Shown one piece after another: positions 52,595 through 61,896 of a stretch of DNA of 64,000 nucleotides; the stretch's first letter is position 1, and each line of letters starts with the position of its first letter. The notes beneath the pieces were generated by a model that worked only from the letters and a program-made list of their open reading frames with translations, made no database searches and was not told the origin of the DNA. The DNA comes from Petroclostridium sp. X23. Its GTDB lineage: Bacteria > Bacillota > Clostridia > SK-Y3. The position numbers and the translations under genes were made by a program. Location: positions 1,739,051 through 1,803,050 of the forward strand of contig NZ_CP124862.1 of NCBI RefSeq assembly GCF_030013905.1, written 5' to 3'.

Positions 52595-54550
52595 CTAAAT
52601 TTCTACCGCTACATCAAATGCAGTCTTGTTTGCTTTACGTACTGTCTCCACTCCATCAGCATCTCCGACAACATATGTGTCTAATGGTAAAATAGGCATG
52701 ATTTCTTCTGCTAATTTATTCTCTGATCTCAAACCTAGCGCAATAACAATGGAATCAGCTTCAATCGTTTGCTTATTGCCTTTTTTATCTTCTATAACAA
52801 CACCATTATCTACAAATTCGACTATCTTGCTGTCTCCAACTAATTTAACATTACTTTCTTCTACTTCATCAAATAATGCTTTTCTTGTAATGCCAAACAA
52901 ACTATCACAGAACTTTTCTACTGGAATCATATCAACAACAGTAACTTTTTTGCCTTTTCTAGCAAGTCCTACAGCACCTTCAATTCCTGAAAGGCCTCCT
53001 CCACATACAATAACAGTTTCTCCAACGTCTACACGTCCATTTTCCACATCGCTTAACATTTTAACATTTTCTTTATCAATTCCTGGAATATTTGGACGAA
53101 TATACGTTGAACCTGTTGCAATAATAATTGCATCCGGCTTTTCTTTCTCTACTAGCTCTTTAGTCATCTCTGTGTTAAGCTTAATTACTGCACCAGATTT
53201 CATAGTGGTATCTACATTCCAATTAGTATAATCTCTCATTAAATCTTTAAATGATACTGCGCCTGCATCTAATAATAGACCGCCTAATTTATCTGATTTT
53301 TCATATAAAGTAACATCATGTCCTCTTTTAATTAAGGTTTGAGTTGCTTGCATCCCTGCCGGTCCGCCACCAATCACCATTACTTTTTTCTTAATTCTTG
53401 CCGGTTGAATGTCTTTGTACTTGAATTCACGGCCAATAACTGGATTTACGGCACAGCGTACCGGGAAGCCATGGAATATCTTACCACACCCATCCATACA
53501 ACGTAAGCAAGGACGAATATCTTCGTTTTTACCGCTTACAGATTTTCTGATCAAGTCTGGGTCTGCCATAAGTGAACGACACATACCAACTACATCGGCT
53601 TTACCTGATGCAATGATTTCTTCTGCCTCTTCCAAAGTAAATATATTGCCAACTACAGATACTGGAACATCGACTGCTTTTTTAACCGCTTCTGCATATT
53701 TTACATTTTGCATACGTTCTTGGAGATATAGAGGCACTGAATATTTAACACCTGGTTCAACAAACACATTTCCACAAGAAATATGTGCCATATTGATATA
53801 TTTTTGCGCCTCTTTTAAATATACAATTGTCTCTTCAATTTGAAGGCCATCAGGTCCTGTCATCTCATCTCCACTAACACGCATCTCCAATGGGAAATCA
53901 GGTCCTACTACTTCTCTAATACCCTTTATAACCTCTAGTGGAAAACGCATACGATTTTCCATGCTGCCACCATACTCATCTGTACGTAAGTTGCTAGAAC
54001 GTGATAAGAATTGTCCCAATAAGTTGTTATGACCACTATGAATAAAAATGGCATCAAAACCAGCACGCTTAACTCTGCTTGCACAATCCTTGAATTGATT
54101 AATGACATAATCCATATCAGCGCGGTCCATAACTTTTAAATCTTGCATACGACCTGGTGTAGGTACATATGAAGGTGCAAATCCAGGTTTCACATTCATA
54201 GAAGGAACCCCCCCACGTCCAGCATGAGCTAATTCGATAGAAAGCTTTGCTCCATATCTGTGTGCCTCTTCTACCAATAATGAAAGACCTGCCATATATT
54301 TATCATGGTGTACATTTAATTCACCATAGAAGCATAACGCTCTCTCCCAATCTACTTGTGTATCTCCAATGATTACTTGTGATACACCTGAACGTGCCTG
54401 CATCCCAATAAACTCAACAGCTTCTTCTGTTACCTCACCCTCAGCATTAGATAAGCAACTAACCATAGGTGTAAATTCCAGACGGTTCTTTAAGATTGTG
54501 TTTCCAAATTTTAATGGTTGAAATACATGTGGATATTTCTTAGCGTTCAT
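52595..54550 (-). CDS. NADH:flavin oxidoreductase / 2-enoate-reductase-like, Fe-S flavoenzyme
   Basis: The protein has 651 residues with three parts: an N-terminal Old-Yellow-Enzyme barrel (FKPLKFGNTILKNRLEFTPM form; SIELAHAGRGG, GFDAIFIHSGHNNLLGQFLS), a 4Fe-4S cluster motif (CLRCMDGCGKIFHGFPVRCAVNP), and FAD- and NAD(P)-binding Rossmann domains (VMVIGGGPAGMQA, VIVCGGGLSGIEGA). It reduces C=C bonds of enoates or steroid/bile-acid-like compounds by NADH; the family includes clostridial 2-enoate reductase and BaiCD/BaiH. The substrate is unknown. AGGAGG precedes the ATG. A LysR regulator is divergently encoded 181 bp away and is likely to control it. Confidence 0.93.
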   Translation of the reverse strand: MNAKKYPHVFQPLKFGNTILKNRLEFTPMVSCLSNAEGEVTEEAVEFIGMQARSGVSQVIIGDTQVDWERALCFYGELNVHHDKYMAGLSLLVEEAHRYGAKLSIELAHAGRGGVPSMNVKPGFAPSYVPTPGRMQDLKVMDRADMDYVINQFKDCASRVKRAGFDAIFIHSGHNNLLGQFLSRSSNLRTDEYGGSMENRMRFPLEVIKGIREVVGPDFPLEMRVSGDEMTGPDGLQIEETIVYLKEAQKYINMAHISCGNVFVEPGVKYSVPLYLQERMQNVKYAEAVKKAVDVPVSVVGNIFTLEEAEEIIASGKADVVGMCRSLMADPDLIRKSVSGKNEDIRPCLRCMDGCGKIFHGFPVRCAVNPVIGREFKYKDIQPARIKKKVMVIGGGPAGMQATQTLIKRGHDVTLYEKSDKLGGLLLDAGAVSFKDLMRDYTNWNVDTTMKSGAVIKLNTEMTKELVEKEKPDAIIIATGSTYIRPNIPGIDKENVKMLSDVENGRVDVGETVIVCGGGLSGIEGAVGLARKGKKVTVVDMIPVEKFCDSLFGITRKALFDEVEESNVKLVGDSKIVEFVDNGVVIEDKKGNKQTIEADSIVIALGLRSENKLAEEIMPILPLDTYVVGDADGVETVRKANKTAFDVAVEI

Positions 54551-54659
54551 ATCGATGACCTCCTGTTATTTTTATAACAATTGTAACTCTAAAACGTTAT
54601 CGTGAATATCAAAATTATGTTGTATATTAACAAGAGATATCTGTATTCTTATCAAGAGT

Positions 54660-54688
54660 TTGACTAATATTTATCAATAAAATATAAT
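54660..54688 (+). promoter_or_regulatory. sigma-A promoter of the LysR regulator
   Basis: TTGACT (54660-54665) and TATAAT (54683-54688) are 17 nt apart. The divergent region 54551-54731 should also hold the LysR operator and the promoter of the flavoenzyme gene. Confidence 0.7.
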
Positions 54689-54731
54689 TATAAATATATA
54701 GAGCACCTATTCTAAATGGAGGATGAGGTAA

Positions 54732-55616
54732 TTGAAAATTGAACACATTAAGTATTTCTTGGAAATATGTAATTGTAAGTCTATCTCTAAAGCATCAAAA
54801 AATCTCTACCTTTCTCAGCAAGCCTTAAGCTCAGCTGTAAAAAGAATAGAAACCGATCTGGGTGTTGAACTATTTATTCGCAATCAATCCGGTATGATTC
54901 TAACACCTTATGGAGAAAGCTTTAAAGAGCGTGCCATTAAAATCATACAACATATGGAGTCAATTTCCAGCGATTTTGAACAGATTCGAAAAAAAGAACA
55001 ACAGATATTAAATATTGCAATGTCTTTTGGTGTTATTAGTGCACTTCCGGAAGGCTATATCAATAACTTTAAATTATTACACCCAGATATTATTTTAAAT
55101 ATTACGGAATATCAAGACCTTCCTTGTGAAGAGGCTATACTTAACGAACATGAAGATATTGGTTTTAACATTGCACCTATTGATGAAACTTCTTTTGATT
55201 GTCAAACTATTTTAAAGAATAGAATGTGTATTCTCGTAAGTAAGGACAATCCATTATCACAAAATGTCGAAATAGATTTTCATCAATTGAAAAATGAAGA
55301 ATTTTTGCTATTAAATAATAACTTTAAACTGAGGCACAACTTTGTTAAAAAATGCAAAGAAGCTGGTTTTAATCCTAAAATTTCTCTAGAAACTATGGAA
55401 CTAATTCTAATACATAATTTTAGTAGATTAAATAAAGGTATTGGTGTAGGTGTCCACTTTATAGGGATGGACATTGCAGATGTAAAAGCTATTCCCTTTA
55501 AAAATCCTGATTGTACATGGGAAGTATGCGTAATAATCAAAAAAAATCGTCCACTCACACCTGCTATGAAGTGCTTCTTAGACTATATAAATAATCAAAA
55601 ATATTATATTATTTAG
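54732..55616 (+). CDS. LysR-family transcriptional regulator
   Basis: The protein has 294 residues. N-terminal HTH: IEHIKYFLEICNCKSISKAS, YLSQQALSSAVKRIETDLGVELF; LysR substrate-binding domain from about 90. It starts at TTG (GGAGGATGAGGTAA just upstream). Position and orientation make it the likely regulator of the 2-enoate-reductase-like gene (a classic LysR divergent pair). The effector is unknown. Confidence 0.9.
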   Translation: MKIEHIKYFLEICNCKSISKASKNLYLSQQALSSAVKRIETDLGVELFIRNQSGMILTPYGESFKERAIKIIQHMESISSDFEQIRKKEQQILNIAMSFGVISALPEGYINNFKLLHPDIILNITEYQDLPCEEAILNEHEDIGFNIAPIDETSFDCQTILKNRMCILVSKDNPLSQNVEIDFHQLKNEEFLLLNNNFKLRHNFVKKCKEAGFNPKISLETMELILIHNFSRLNKGIGVGVHFIGMDIADVKAIPFKNPDCTWEVCVIIKKNRPLTPAMKCFLDYINNQKYYII

Positions 55617-55688
55617 CATTTTTCGATAGATCAGGAAAACTGAATGGGAGCAGTTATGGTGACATAAATTCTGGTTCTAGTAACCGTA

Positions 55689-55704
55689 TTGCCACCAATG
55701 GCAA
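55689..55704. repeat. hairpin following DUF255 fragment 2
   Basis: TTGCCA and TGGCAA flank CCAA, identical to 49523-49538. The flanking 42 bp (55669-55710) are also similar to 63306-63345 near fragment 4. Confidence 0.7.
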
Positions 55705-55717
55705 CAAGTATTTATAC

Positions 55718-55879
55718 CTAGGAATACCCGATCGAAAGAAAGATTGGCTTATCCTCATTTTTAGCTTTGTCAAATGCTTCACTACTCCATGCAAACCAAT
55801 CAACTGGATTGTAAGCATGTTGCAGCAAATAAGGGCTCTTTTCATTTATCAAACGATTGGGTATTTTATTATTAGGCAT
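55718..55879 (-). CDS. truncated DUF255 fragment 2 (53 codons)
   Basis: ATG at 55879 (AAAGGTGG upstream) encodes [20 protein letters not shown] then [20 protein letters not shown] and [12 protein letters not shown], ending with TAG. It corresponds to the N-terminus of the full DUF255 protein and stops at the same codon as the fragments at 49560 and 57869. After the stop, 13-16 nt lead to TTGCCATTGGTGGCAAT, where the active-site codons would be. Its upstream neighbour is a fragment of a serine recombinase. Confidence 0.7.
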   Translation of the reverse strand: MPNNKIPNRLINEKSPYLLQHAYNPVDWFAWSSEAFDKAKNEDKPIFLSIGYS

Positions 55880-55935
55880 AACACCACCACCTTTCATATT
55901 GTATTTTTTTGTAATATGTATTATACCCTAAATAA

Positions 55936-55970
55936 AAAAGATTACTATTAAACTTCGATAGTAATCTTTT
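55936..55970. terminator. terminator between recombinase relic and DUF255 fragment 2
   Basis: A 13-bp perfect stem, AAAAGATTACTAT (55936-55948) with ATAGTAATCTTTT (55958-55970), 9-nt loop. U-rich on both strands. Confidence 0.75.
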
Positions 55971-55974
55971 CTGT

Positions 55975-56199
55975 TTACCGGTATTCAATTTTGATTTCTA
56001 TATTATCCTCAACAGTCCTAGCATATGTTATTGATTTTATAACGGTTTTATACAATGCATTCTGTTCTTCGTATGTTAAACTCTCATCTTGAATATCTTT
56101 AATAAACTGTGCTATATTCACCTGCCTTTTTGAATTATCATGTTCAGACAACACCTCACGATGTTGCCCTAGACTAGGCTTCCTAGGTTGTATCAGCAC
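55975..56199 (-). pseudogene. probable C-terminal fragment of a serine recombinase
   Basis: 74 residues ending LTYEEQNALYKTVIKSITYARTVEDNIEIKIEYR. The pattern of a helical stretch followed by a short beta hairpin IEIKIEYR is typical of the end of large serine recombinases. The resolvase, recombinase and zinc-ribbon parts are absent. It is a relic of an integrative element. The assignment is by pattern only. Confidence 0.4.
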
Positions 56200-56977
56200 T
56201 CCTAGGGAAGGACTTTCACCTTCGAGAACTCTTAAGTTTCCGAATTTAAGACTCGTTTTTACTGTTTTCAGTAACGTAGTCGCTATCCTTCATACTTAAA
56301 ATTCCAAAAGCTGTCGCTTATGGATGTGCAACTGCCTGTCGCACAAAATAGGCTCCCGGTAGAGTAGGAAGCCTGTAAACTGTTGCTTTGCTGATTATCT
56401 GCTATTTTCTTTTTCATCTCCTGTTAATCCGTTATAGTATTGATATTTAATAATTGAAGGGTGTAGCACAACATGGCAATGCAGTACCCAATTTCAAATT
56501 TGTTCCAAATGAATCAACGGACTACAGAAAAACATAGACTGTGCAACCTTTAAAATACTGTCTAAACAAACTTTTAAAAACATCATCATTTTTAGAGAAC
56601 ACTATGCATACTCTTATATTTACCTTCTGTATCCTCGAATAAATATCTACTGTATTATATATTTTTCCAATAGTAGAAACCAAAAATTTAATCTTCCACT
56701 ATTTAATCAAACTCAGTTTCAATTTATTTGAAATGCTGATAAGGGAATGTCTGTCTTAATGCTTATCCAGTGTTTACTGGTGCTATCAGTTTTATTTAAA
56801 CCGTATCCCTTAATATGAGTTCTCTCAATGCTTATTCTAAAATGATTCAAAATCCCATCAAAACCAATGTACCTCCATTGAAATTGGAAATGTTTAACAC
56901 AAATTATTCTTACTTCATTATCCCTATGCAGATGTCCATTCGGCTTAAAGAATGATTTTAATATTATAATAAATTTA
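56200..56977. other. 778-bp gene-free region
   Basis: No frame with a ribosome binding site or recognisable product was found on either strand. The sequence is AT-rich with stop codons in all frames. It may be what remains of the element that carried the recombinase relic. Confidence 0.5.
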
Positions 56978-57000
56978 AAAGGAACCTCAGAGGTTCCTTT
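56978..57000 (-). terminator. terminator after the DJ-1/PfpI gene
   Basis: AAAGGAACCT (56978-56987) pairs perfectly with AGGTTCCTTT (56991-57000), loop 3 nt, with TTTAAATTT after it on the minus strand. Confidence 0.8.
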
Positions 57001-57026
57001 GGTTCACTATATAAGAATAATACGTC

Positions 57027-57599
57027 TTAATCTTTGTTCCAAATATATTCGATTCTATCCGCTACTTGTTGTGCTATTGTTTCATCAAATAAGTTACTCA
57101 ATAAATATAGGCCTACATCTATTCCAGAAGAAACCCCTGCCCCTGTAATAATTTTCCCATCTTGTACTACTTTTGATTTTTGAACAATTACCTGCATTTG
57201 AGAAAGCTCATCAAAAGCAGTATGATAAGTAGTTGCAAGTTTATCTTTCAAAAGACCTGTAGAACCAATTATTAATGAACCTGTACATACAGAAGATAAG
57301 TATTTCAACTCATTATATCTACTTTTTATAAAATTAAGGACTTTTATATTTTTCATGGCTGATTTTCTTCCTTGTCCCCCCGGAATTACTAACACATCTA
57401 AATATGGGCAATTATCAATGGTATAATCTACAGAGAATCGTAAGCCATTGTATCCTCGAATTGTTTGTGACCCAGAACTTATAAGCCAAACATTTGTACT
57501 GTTAGGTTTTATTTTATTAACATATGATAAGACTTCAAAAGGTGCTACGAAATCCAATTCTTCAATATTTTCAAAAACCAATATTCCTATATCAATCAT
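57027..57599 (-). CDS. DJ-1/PfpI family protein
   Basis: The protein has 190 residues, class I glutamine amidotransferase-like fold. IGILVFENIEELDFVAPFEVL, VLVIPGGQGRK, the nucleophile elbow SSVCTGSLIIG with Cys, and a helical C-terminus (VADRIEYIWNKD). It resembles isonitrile hydratase or DJ-1-type enzymes; the substrate is unknown. ATG at 57599 follows AGGAGTG. It is monocistronic with its own terminator. Confidence 0.9.
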   Translation of the reverse strand: MIDIGILVFENIEELDFVAPFEVLSYVNKIKPNSTNVWLISSGSQTIRGYNGLRFSVDYTIDNCPYLDVLVIPGGQGRKSAMKNIKVLNFIKSRYNELKYLSSVCTGSLIIGSTGLLKDKLATTYHTAFDELSQMQVIVQKSKVVQDGKIITGAGVSSGIDVGLYLLSNLFDETIAQQVADRIEYIWNKD

Positions 57600-57825
57600 C
57601 AAATAGTCACTCCTATCTATTTTATTAAATTAAAAATAAAGTCGCATTATCCTACTATTACGACTTAATTCTATTATAAGCGATATACAAATGAAATACC
57701 ATAATTTCAACACTATTCTTTAACAGAGTCAAAATAAAAAATATTGTTAGTCTATTTAACTGCAATTAAAAACACCTTATAAATTATAAGATGCTCTAAG
57801 CATTGAAATATCAAGGTTTCTTATC

Positions 57826-57869
57826 GCTACAAATAATTTCTGCCACCAATGAAAGGTAGTATTTGTAGC
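57826..57869. repeat. 10-bp inverted repeat enclosing the tail of DUF255 fragment 3
   Basis: GCTACAAATA (57826-57835) and TATTTGTAGC (57860-57869) are perfect arms enclosing TGCCACCAATG, the degenerate form of the TTGCCA hairpin. The right arm begins immediately at the TAG stop of fragment 3. Confidence 0.6.
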
Positions 57870-58027
57870 TAAGAGTACCCAATCGAAAGAAATATGGGTT
57901 TATCCTCTGATTTAGCCTTGTCAAATGCTTCACTTCCCCAAGGATACCAATCCACTGGATTATAGGCATGCTGCAAGAGATAGGGTGATTTTTCAGTTGC
58001 TAAATGATTTGCTTTTTTCCCTTCCAT
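57869..58027 (-). CDS. truncated DUF255 fragment 3 (52 codons)
   Basis: ATG at 58027 with GGGAGTG 9 nt upstream encodes [20 protein letters not shown] then [20 protein letters not shown] and [11 protein letters not shown], ending in TAG. Like fragments 1 and 2 it is a DUF255 N-terminus that stops immediately before the active-site codons. No premature stops have accumulated. It lies alone between the DJ-1 and VCBS-like genes. Confidence 0.7.
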   Translation of the reverse strand: MEGKKANHLATEKSPYLLQHAYNPVDWYPWGSEAFDKAKSEDKPIFLSIGYS

Positions 58028-58295
58028 AAAAAACTTCACTCCCATTTGAATTCATTCCTGTAAATAGGATACCCTGAATCAATGGAACCTATCACATTGG
58101 AAATTGTATGGAAGTGATAATATTGATTGAGTTAAAAAGGATTAAAGAATATATTATTGAAATAACCCTAAGAAGAAAATCTGTTCTTTTTCTCAATTTC
58201 TATTAGTATAATATATCTTATGGTAACGTGGCACCAATAGCTTATGGCTCTCATATTATGTATTAGTAAATGTAACATTATGTGAGGGATAATCT

Positions 58296-59000
58296 ATGAT
58301 AATTGATATGAAAGTTGGAGATGTAAATGGCGATATGATTCCAGATAGGGTGTACCTAACTGGTAATAAGGACCAAAACTCCTTTTATAGGGATTTTATG
58401 CTTGTCATTGATGACGGAAAGACTGGATATAGATATACCATACCTCTTTCACCTGATTATAACTACAGTGCGGCTCCATGGATTTTTCTCGGCGACTTCA
58501 CCGGCAACAGGGTGGAAGATATTTTTATAAGCTTTCCTTTAGCAGGAGCTAGGGCTGTTTACTATATGGTCTCCTTTTTAAATAACCAGGCAGTTTTTTT
58601 AACTGCTCCCGACAAATTCCCTTTTGACTATGATACGCTTTCCAAAACTCTGGGTTTTGATGTAATTTACAAGGATTTTTACAAGGTTGATATAACCAGT
58701 AAAACACTAAACCAAACCATTACTCTTGATGTAAGCAATAGGAAAGAAGCGTATGAAGGTGTAATTTACAACAAAGATGGGACATTAATTAAGCCATATA
58801 AAGGGTTTGTCCTATACTCGCCGTATCTTTATCCTATTAAAATCGATCGAAGTGTGCCATATAAACTGACAGCAATGGATGACATTGCAGGGATGTCTCA
58901 CGCAGATCAGTTAGGGTCTCTGGTATATTACTGGAGATATTCAAGCAGCCAGCAAACATGGTTACTCGATCCTGAAATAGCTCAAGTTTTGATCCAATAA
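58296..59000 (+). CDS. VCBS/FG-GAP-like protein of unknown function
   Basis: The protein has 234 residues and no signal peptide. The opening KVGDVNGDMIPDRVYLTGNK and LGDFTGNRVEDIFISFPLAG are two FG-GAP/VCBS-type calcium-loop modules. Similar short VCBS proteins occur in spore-forming Clostridia and Bacilli and may be spore or surface proteins, but no role is established. GAGGG precedes the ATG. It is followed by a small gene of 74 codons in the same direction. Confidence 0.7.
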   Translation: MIIDMKVGDVNGDMIPDRVYLTGNKDQNSFYRDFMLVIDDGKTGYRYTIPLSPDYNYSAAPWIFLGDFTGNRVEDIFISFPLAGARAVYYMVSFLNNQAVFLTAPDKFPFDYDTLSKTLGFDVIYKDFYKVDITSKTLNQTITLDVSNRKEAYEGVIYNKDGTLIKPYKGFVLYSPYLYPIKIDRSVPYKLTAMDDIAGMSHADQLGSLVYYWRYSSSQQTWLLDPEIAQVLIQ

Positions 59001-59105
59001 TTCACTTTAAAAAACAGCTAATTTTTAAACGTATTTAAAAGCTATCACCTTATATAAAAACATCTTATGTTAATTTAATATACTGTTAACAGGAGGTGAT
59101 TCCAT

Positions 59106-59330
59106 ATGCCATGGCAGCAAAAACTCCAGTTTTTAATATACCAACCTGTAGGCGTGTCTCTAACTAACGGACAAGGTGTTTCGGGTATACTTTGTGGCGT
59201 TGCCAACGGAGAAATTTACTTGCTAGAGTATTTATATCAATCCCAATTTGCAACAAAACATTATTCCTTTAGACAGATTCAGGATATAAATCCATTTCCA
59301 CCATGTTATAATGGGCCATGCGTTTATTAA
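59106..59330 (+). CDS. small hypothetical protein of 74 residues, possible coat-like
   Basis: It has an excellent ribosome binding site (AGGAGGTGATTCCAT). The sequence WQQKLQFLIYQPVGVSLTNG, VSGILCGVANGEIYLLEYLY and a Pro/Tyr/Cys-rich end FPPCYNGPCVY resembles small coat-associated DUF2642-like proteins of spore formers, but this is only a resemblance. It lies 105 bp after the VCBS-like gene on the same strand. A terminator follows at 59440. Confidence 0.6.
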   Translation: MPWQQKLQFLIYQPVGVSLTNGQGVSGILCGVANGEIYLLEYLYQSQFATKHYSFRQIQDINPFPPCYNGPCVY

Positions 59331-59439
59331 CTTCATGACTATATTTAGCCCCTAAGAGGGAGTTCCTGAAACACTCCATCTCCATTATCCTTTTTAATAA
59401 AATGTCGAGTATATTCTTTATAGACAATGCGTTGGTATA

Positions 59440-59469
59440 AAACCTCTGTTGACTAATCAACAGAGGTTT
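59440..59469 (+). terminator. terminator after the small coat-like gene
   Basis: AAACCTCTGTTGA (59440-59452) pairs with TCAACAGAGGTTT (59457-59469), loop 4 nt, followed by TTAAC. The gap from here to 59723 holds no gene. Confidence 0.75.
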
Positions 59470-59723
59470 TTAACTTCTCTTTTCATCAATATTAACAAAG
59501 TGACCTAATGCTATCATGTTTTGTTAAGTTGTAAAGATGTATCCCCTAAAACAAAGGGGGTCGTGGGATTTTATTGATTTATATTTTACGCAATAATATT
59601 GTCAAAATCTTTTTATCGGTAGGATTCAATATAAGAAGATAGCGAGCCAACCTATACTTCGCATTATGTTTAATTTCTACGTTCTTTTTGTGTAGGATAT
59701 CTTCTTGAATTCCAATAAAGATA

Positions 59724-60248
59724 TTAGAATCTCATTCTCATCATGAATAAATAATACAATATAAGAGGTAATCCGATAGCAGATAGAATTGTGATTGCAG
59801 TATGTACTTTTTTCTCATCTCGTAATATAAACAATAAAAACTTATACCCTAAAATACCAATCAATCCACCCAAACAATTTAGGATTATATCATCAATGTC
59901 TGATGCTCCAATACCTAAAAGTCCTTGAATGATTTCAACAAACAAACTCACTATAACTATAAACAACAAATTGGTTATTACTCTTTTATCATTTTTGAAT
60001 AATGACAAATATACACCAAGAGGAATAAAGATAACTATATTGCCAATTACATTACCAAAAGCGAATCTTTTTATAGTAGCAGAGTTGCTATATATATATT
60101 CCTTTATACTATAAAAAGGAATGAGATTGATTGACTTAGGCTCCGAATACGAAATTCTTGATACCAACAATATTTTAATTAACAAAAGTATGTAACAAAT
60201 GAAAACAGCATATAAAAAGACTATTTTAATTCTCTCTCGTTTATTCAT
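59724..60248 (-). CDS. VanZ-family membrane protein
   Basis: The protein has 174 residues with about five hydrophobic helices. The VanZ pattern SINLIPFYSIKEY, FGNVIGNIVIFIPLGVYL, FVEIIQGLLGIGASDIDDIILNCLGGLIG is clear. VanZ raises teicoplanin tolerance in enterococci, but most homologs have no known function. ATG at 60248 follows TGGAGGTATT. It lies downstream of the truncated carboxypeptidase but with no van genes. Confidence 0.88.
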   Translation of the reverse strand: MNKRERIKIVFLYAVFICYILLLIKILLVSRISYSEPKSINLIPFYSIKEYIYSNSATIKRFAFGNVIGNIVIFIPLGVYLSLFKNDKRVITNLLFIVIVSLFVEIIQGLLGIGASDIDDIILNCLGGLIGILGYKFLLFILRDEKKVHTAITILSAIGLPLILYYLFMMRMRF

Positions 60249-60266
60249 AATACCTCCATTTTTCAT

Positions 60267-60559
60267 TCCATCACTGCTTATTCTCTGATGTTCAGTTTAT
60301 AAATTATGTTCAGTTCACACTTTAATACAAGTATTCACTATTATTATATCTAAAATAGGGTAGCAGCAGCATCCGTGTCACCAGGGCATATTAATACGCC
60401 CTTTACAGGCTCCGCAGCAATGCGCTGATTAAACACCTTGTTTTACTAATATTTATATCAAAGCTTGTCCGATTCGGCAATTTCATCTTATCGAAATCAG
60501 GCAGGCAATGTTGGGATTTTTGCCTATCAAAATCTTAATATATTCTTATGAAGAACTTA
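60267..60559. other. 293-bp gap upstream of the VanZ gene
   Basis: No gene found. It contains the likely promoter region of the VanZ gene. A GC-richer patch at about 60365-60430 has no recognised structure. Confidence 0.4.
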
Positions 60560-60895
60560 TTATTTTCCTATATTGCTGTATACAGCTATTACATCGGAAA
60601 TATTAAACTGTTTCAAGTGGTTATCTCCTTTTGCACCAGCTGTAACCAAAACATATTCTTGATTACCCACTTTAGCGAGACTCGCAAGACACAGACCAGC
60701 CTTATCAGTATATCCTGTTTTTCCTCCTAAAATTTCTCCACCAAAAATGTTTTGATCACTGAGTCCTTTAAACATGGTACTGTAAAAGGTTATCCCATTA
60801 GGATGCTTATCCGTAGGCCGTGTGGAATGACATGACGACGTAAAAACTTCCCGGAAAGTATCATTTTGCAAAGCATAACTTAGAAGAATAGTCAT
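60560..60895 (-). pseudogene. truncated D-alanyl-D-alanine carboxypeptidase (C-terminal catalytic part)
   Basis: The 111 residues contain YALQNDTFREVF, FKGLSDQNIFGGEILGGKTGYTDKAGLCLAS with the KTG motif, and LVTAGAKGDN, which matches the C-terminal half of the S11 domain. The SxxK and SxN motifs and the signal peptide are absent, so it is inactive. It is not a piece of the dacF gene at 13563, because the surrounding sequences differ. Confidence 0.75.
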
Positions 60896-60931
60896 ATCTT
60901 TGACTGTTAATCACTATGTTATCTACTCTTG

Positions 60932-61756
60932 TTACACATAATGTTTTTTATAATCTGGATGAATAGAAAATTTCTTTCGCAAATTTATGAGATTCTTACC
61001 AAAACTTTCTTCTAATAGTTCTCTGTGTTTTCCCATAATTTCCATAATATATAGGTCGTGAATCATGACTTCAGTAATAGGCATGACCAACCCTTGGTGC
61101 ATTGTCCATGCTGCCCGGCTGTCTTTGTCAAGAGATACAATACCTGCTACAACTTCTAAATCATCAGCACTAAATACCAGCCAACGTCCGCCGTACTCTT
61201 CCGTAATTTCATTACTCATATCATGAAAGTAAACATTGGCAAAATCACATTCTATATCTCCATAAGCAATAATAGTTACTAAGACACCTCTATCTGTAGC
61301 CTTCCTTAGTTCAGCTTCTAGTTCTTTAAACTCTTCTTTCCAAACTTCTATAAGAAGTCTACGTTCTGCTGAAAGTATACATTCTTTTACCTTATCCAGT
61401 ATCTCGTTATGACCGATAATATTCCAGATGTTCTCGCGATTCTTTGCAGAATGATTAAATTGTTCTAAAGATAATTCTGCAAGTTTAAAATTTTCTTCAG
61501 CTTTGATTCGACGGTTTTTAATTAGTTCCTTTGCAGGAATCGGAATATACTGTTGTGTAATCCCATGACTAACCAAAATATCTCCACGTGTAGCAAGACT
61601 ATCTAAAACTTCATATATTTTTGAGCGTGGCACACCAGAATTTTTCGCTACTGCATAACCTGTTAATGGGGATTCTTCCAATAAGGCAAGATATGCTTTA
61701 GCCTCATATTCTGTAAAATTAAGATTTTTTAATGTTTCTAAAATGTTTTCTATCAT
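60932..61756 (-). CDS. TrmB-family transcriptional regulator
   Basis: The protein has 274 residues. N-terminal winged HTH (LNFTEYEAKAYLALLEESPLTGYAVAKNSGVPRSKIYEVLDSLATRGDI) and a C-terminal sugar/effector-binding TrmB domain (PLD-like: LLIEVWKEEFKELEAELRKA, GRWLVFSADDLEVVAG). ATG at 61756 follows GGAGG. It is divergent from an EamA transporter gene, with two TACT-N2-AGTA-like operators between them, so it probably represses that gene. Confidence 0.88.
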   Translation of the reverse strand: MIENILETLKNLNFTEYEAKAYLALLEESPLTGYAVAKNSGVPRSKIYEVLDSLATRGDILVSHGITQQYIPIPAKELIKNRRIKAEENFKLAELSLEQFNHSAKNRENIWNIIGHNEILDKVKECILSAERRLLIEVWKEEFKELEAELRKATDRGVLVTIIAYGDIECDFANVYFHDMSNEITEEYGGRWLVFSADDLEVVAGIVSLDKDSRAAWTMHQGLVMPITEVMIHDLYIMEIMGKHRELLEESFGKNLINLRKKFSIHPDYKKHYV

Positions 61757-61778
61757 ATAATCCTCCAATAATTTTTAG

Positions 61779-61796
61779 TAGCTACCTTAGTAACTA
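61779..61796. promoter_or_regulatory. putative TrmB operator 1
   Basis: On the minus strand TAGTTACTAAGGTAGCTA, an imperfect palindrome with TACT-N2-GGTA. It lies 23 nt upstream of the regulator start. It is an inverted counterpart of the site at 61856-61873. Confidence 0.5.
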
Positions 61797-61814
61797 AAAT
61801 TATAACCAAATATC

Positions 61815-61843
61815 TTGACATATTCAACTAAAACTGATAAAAT
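61815..61843 (+). promoter_or_regulatory. sigma-A promoter of the EamA/DUF2000 genes
   Basis: TTGACA (61815-61820) and TAAAAT (61838-61843) are 17 nt apart. The second operator lies just downstream of the -10, so a bound regulator would block the RNA polymerase start region. Confidence 0.65.
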
Positions 61844-61855
61844 TCCATTTAAGAG

Positions 61856-61873
61856 TAGTTACTTCAGTAGTCA
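61856..61873. promoter_or_regulatory. putative TrmB operator 2
   Basis: TAGTTACTTCAGTAGTCA contains TACT-TC-AGTA and matches operator 1 at about two-thirds of positions when that is read on the minus strand. Its location around +6 to +23 of the EamA gene suggests repression. Confidence 0.5.
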
Positions 61874-61896
61874 CTATATAAGGAGAATATAAATAA

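Noticed and set aside
52626..53231. 201-codon plus-strand frame opposite the flavoenzyme gene
   Set aside because: Shadow of a well-supported coding region with clear FAD and Fe-S motifs on the minus strand.
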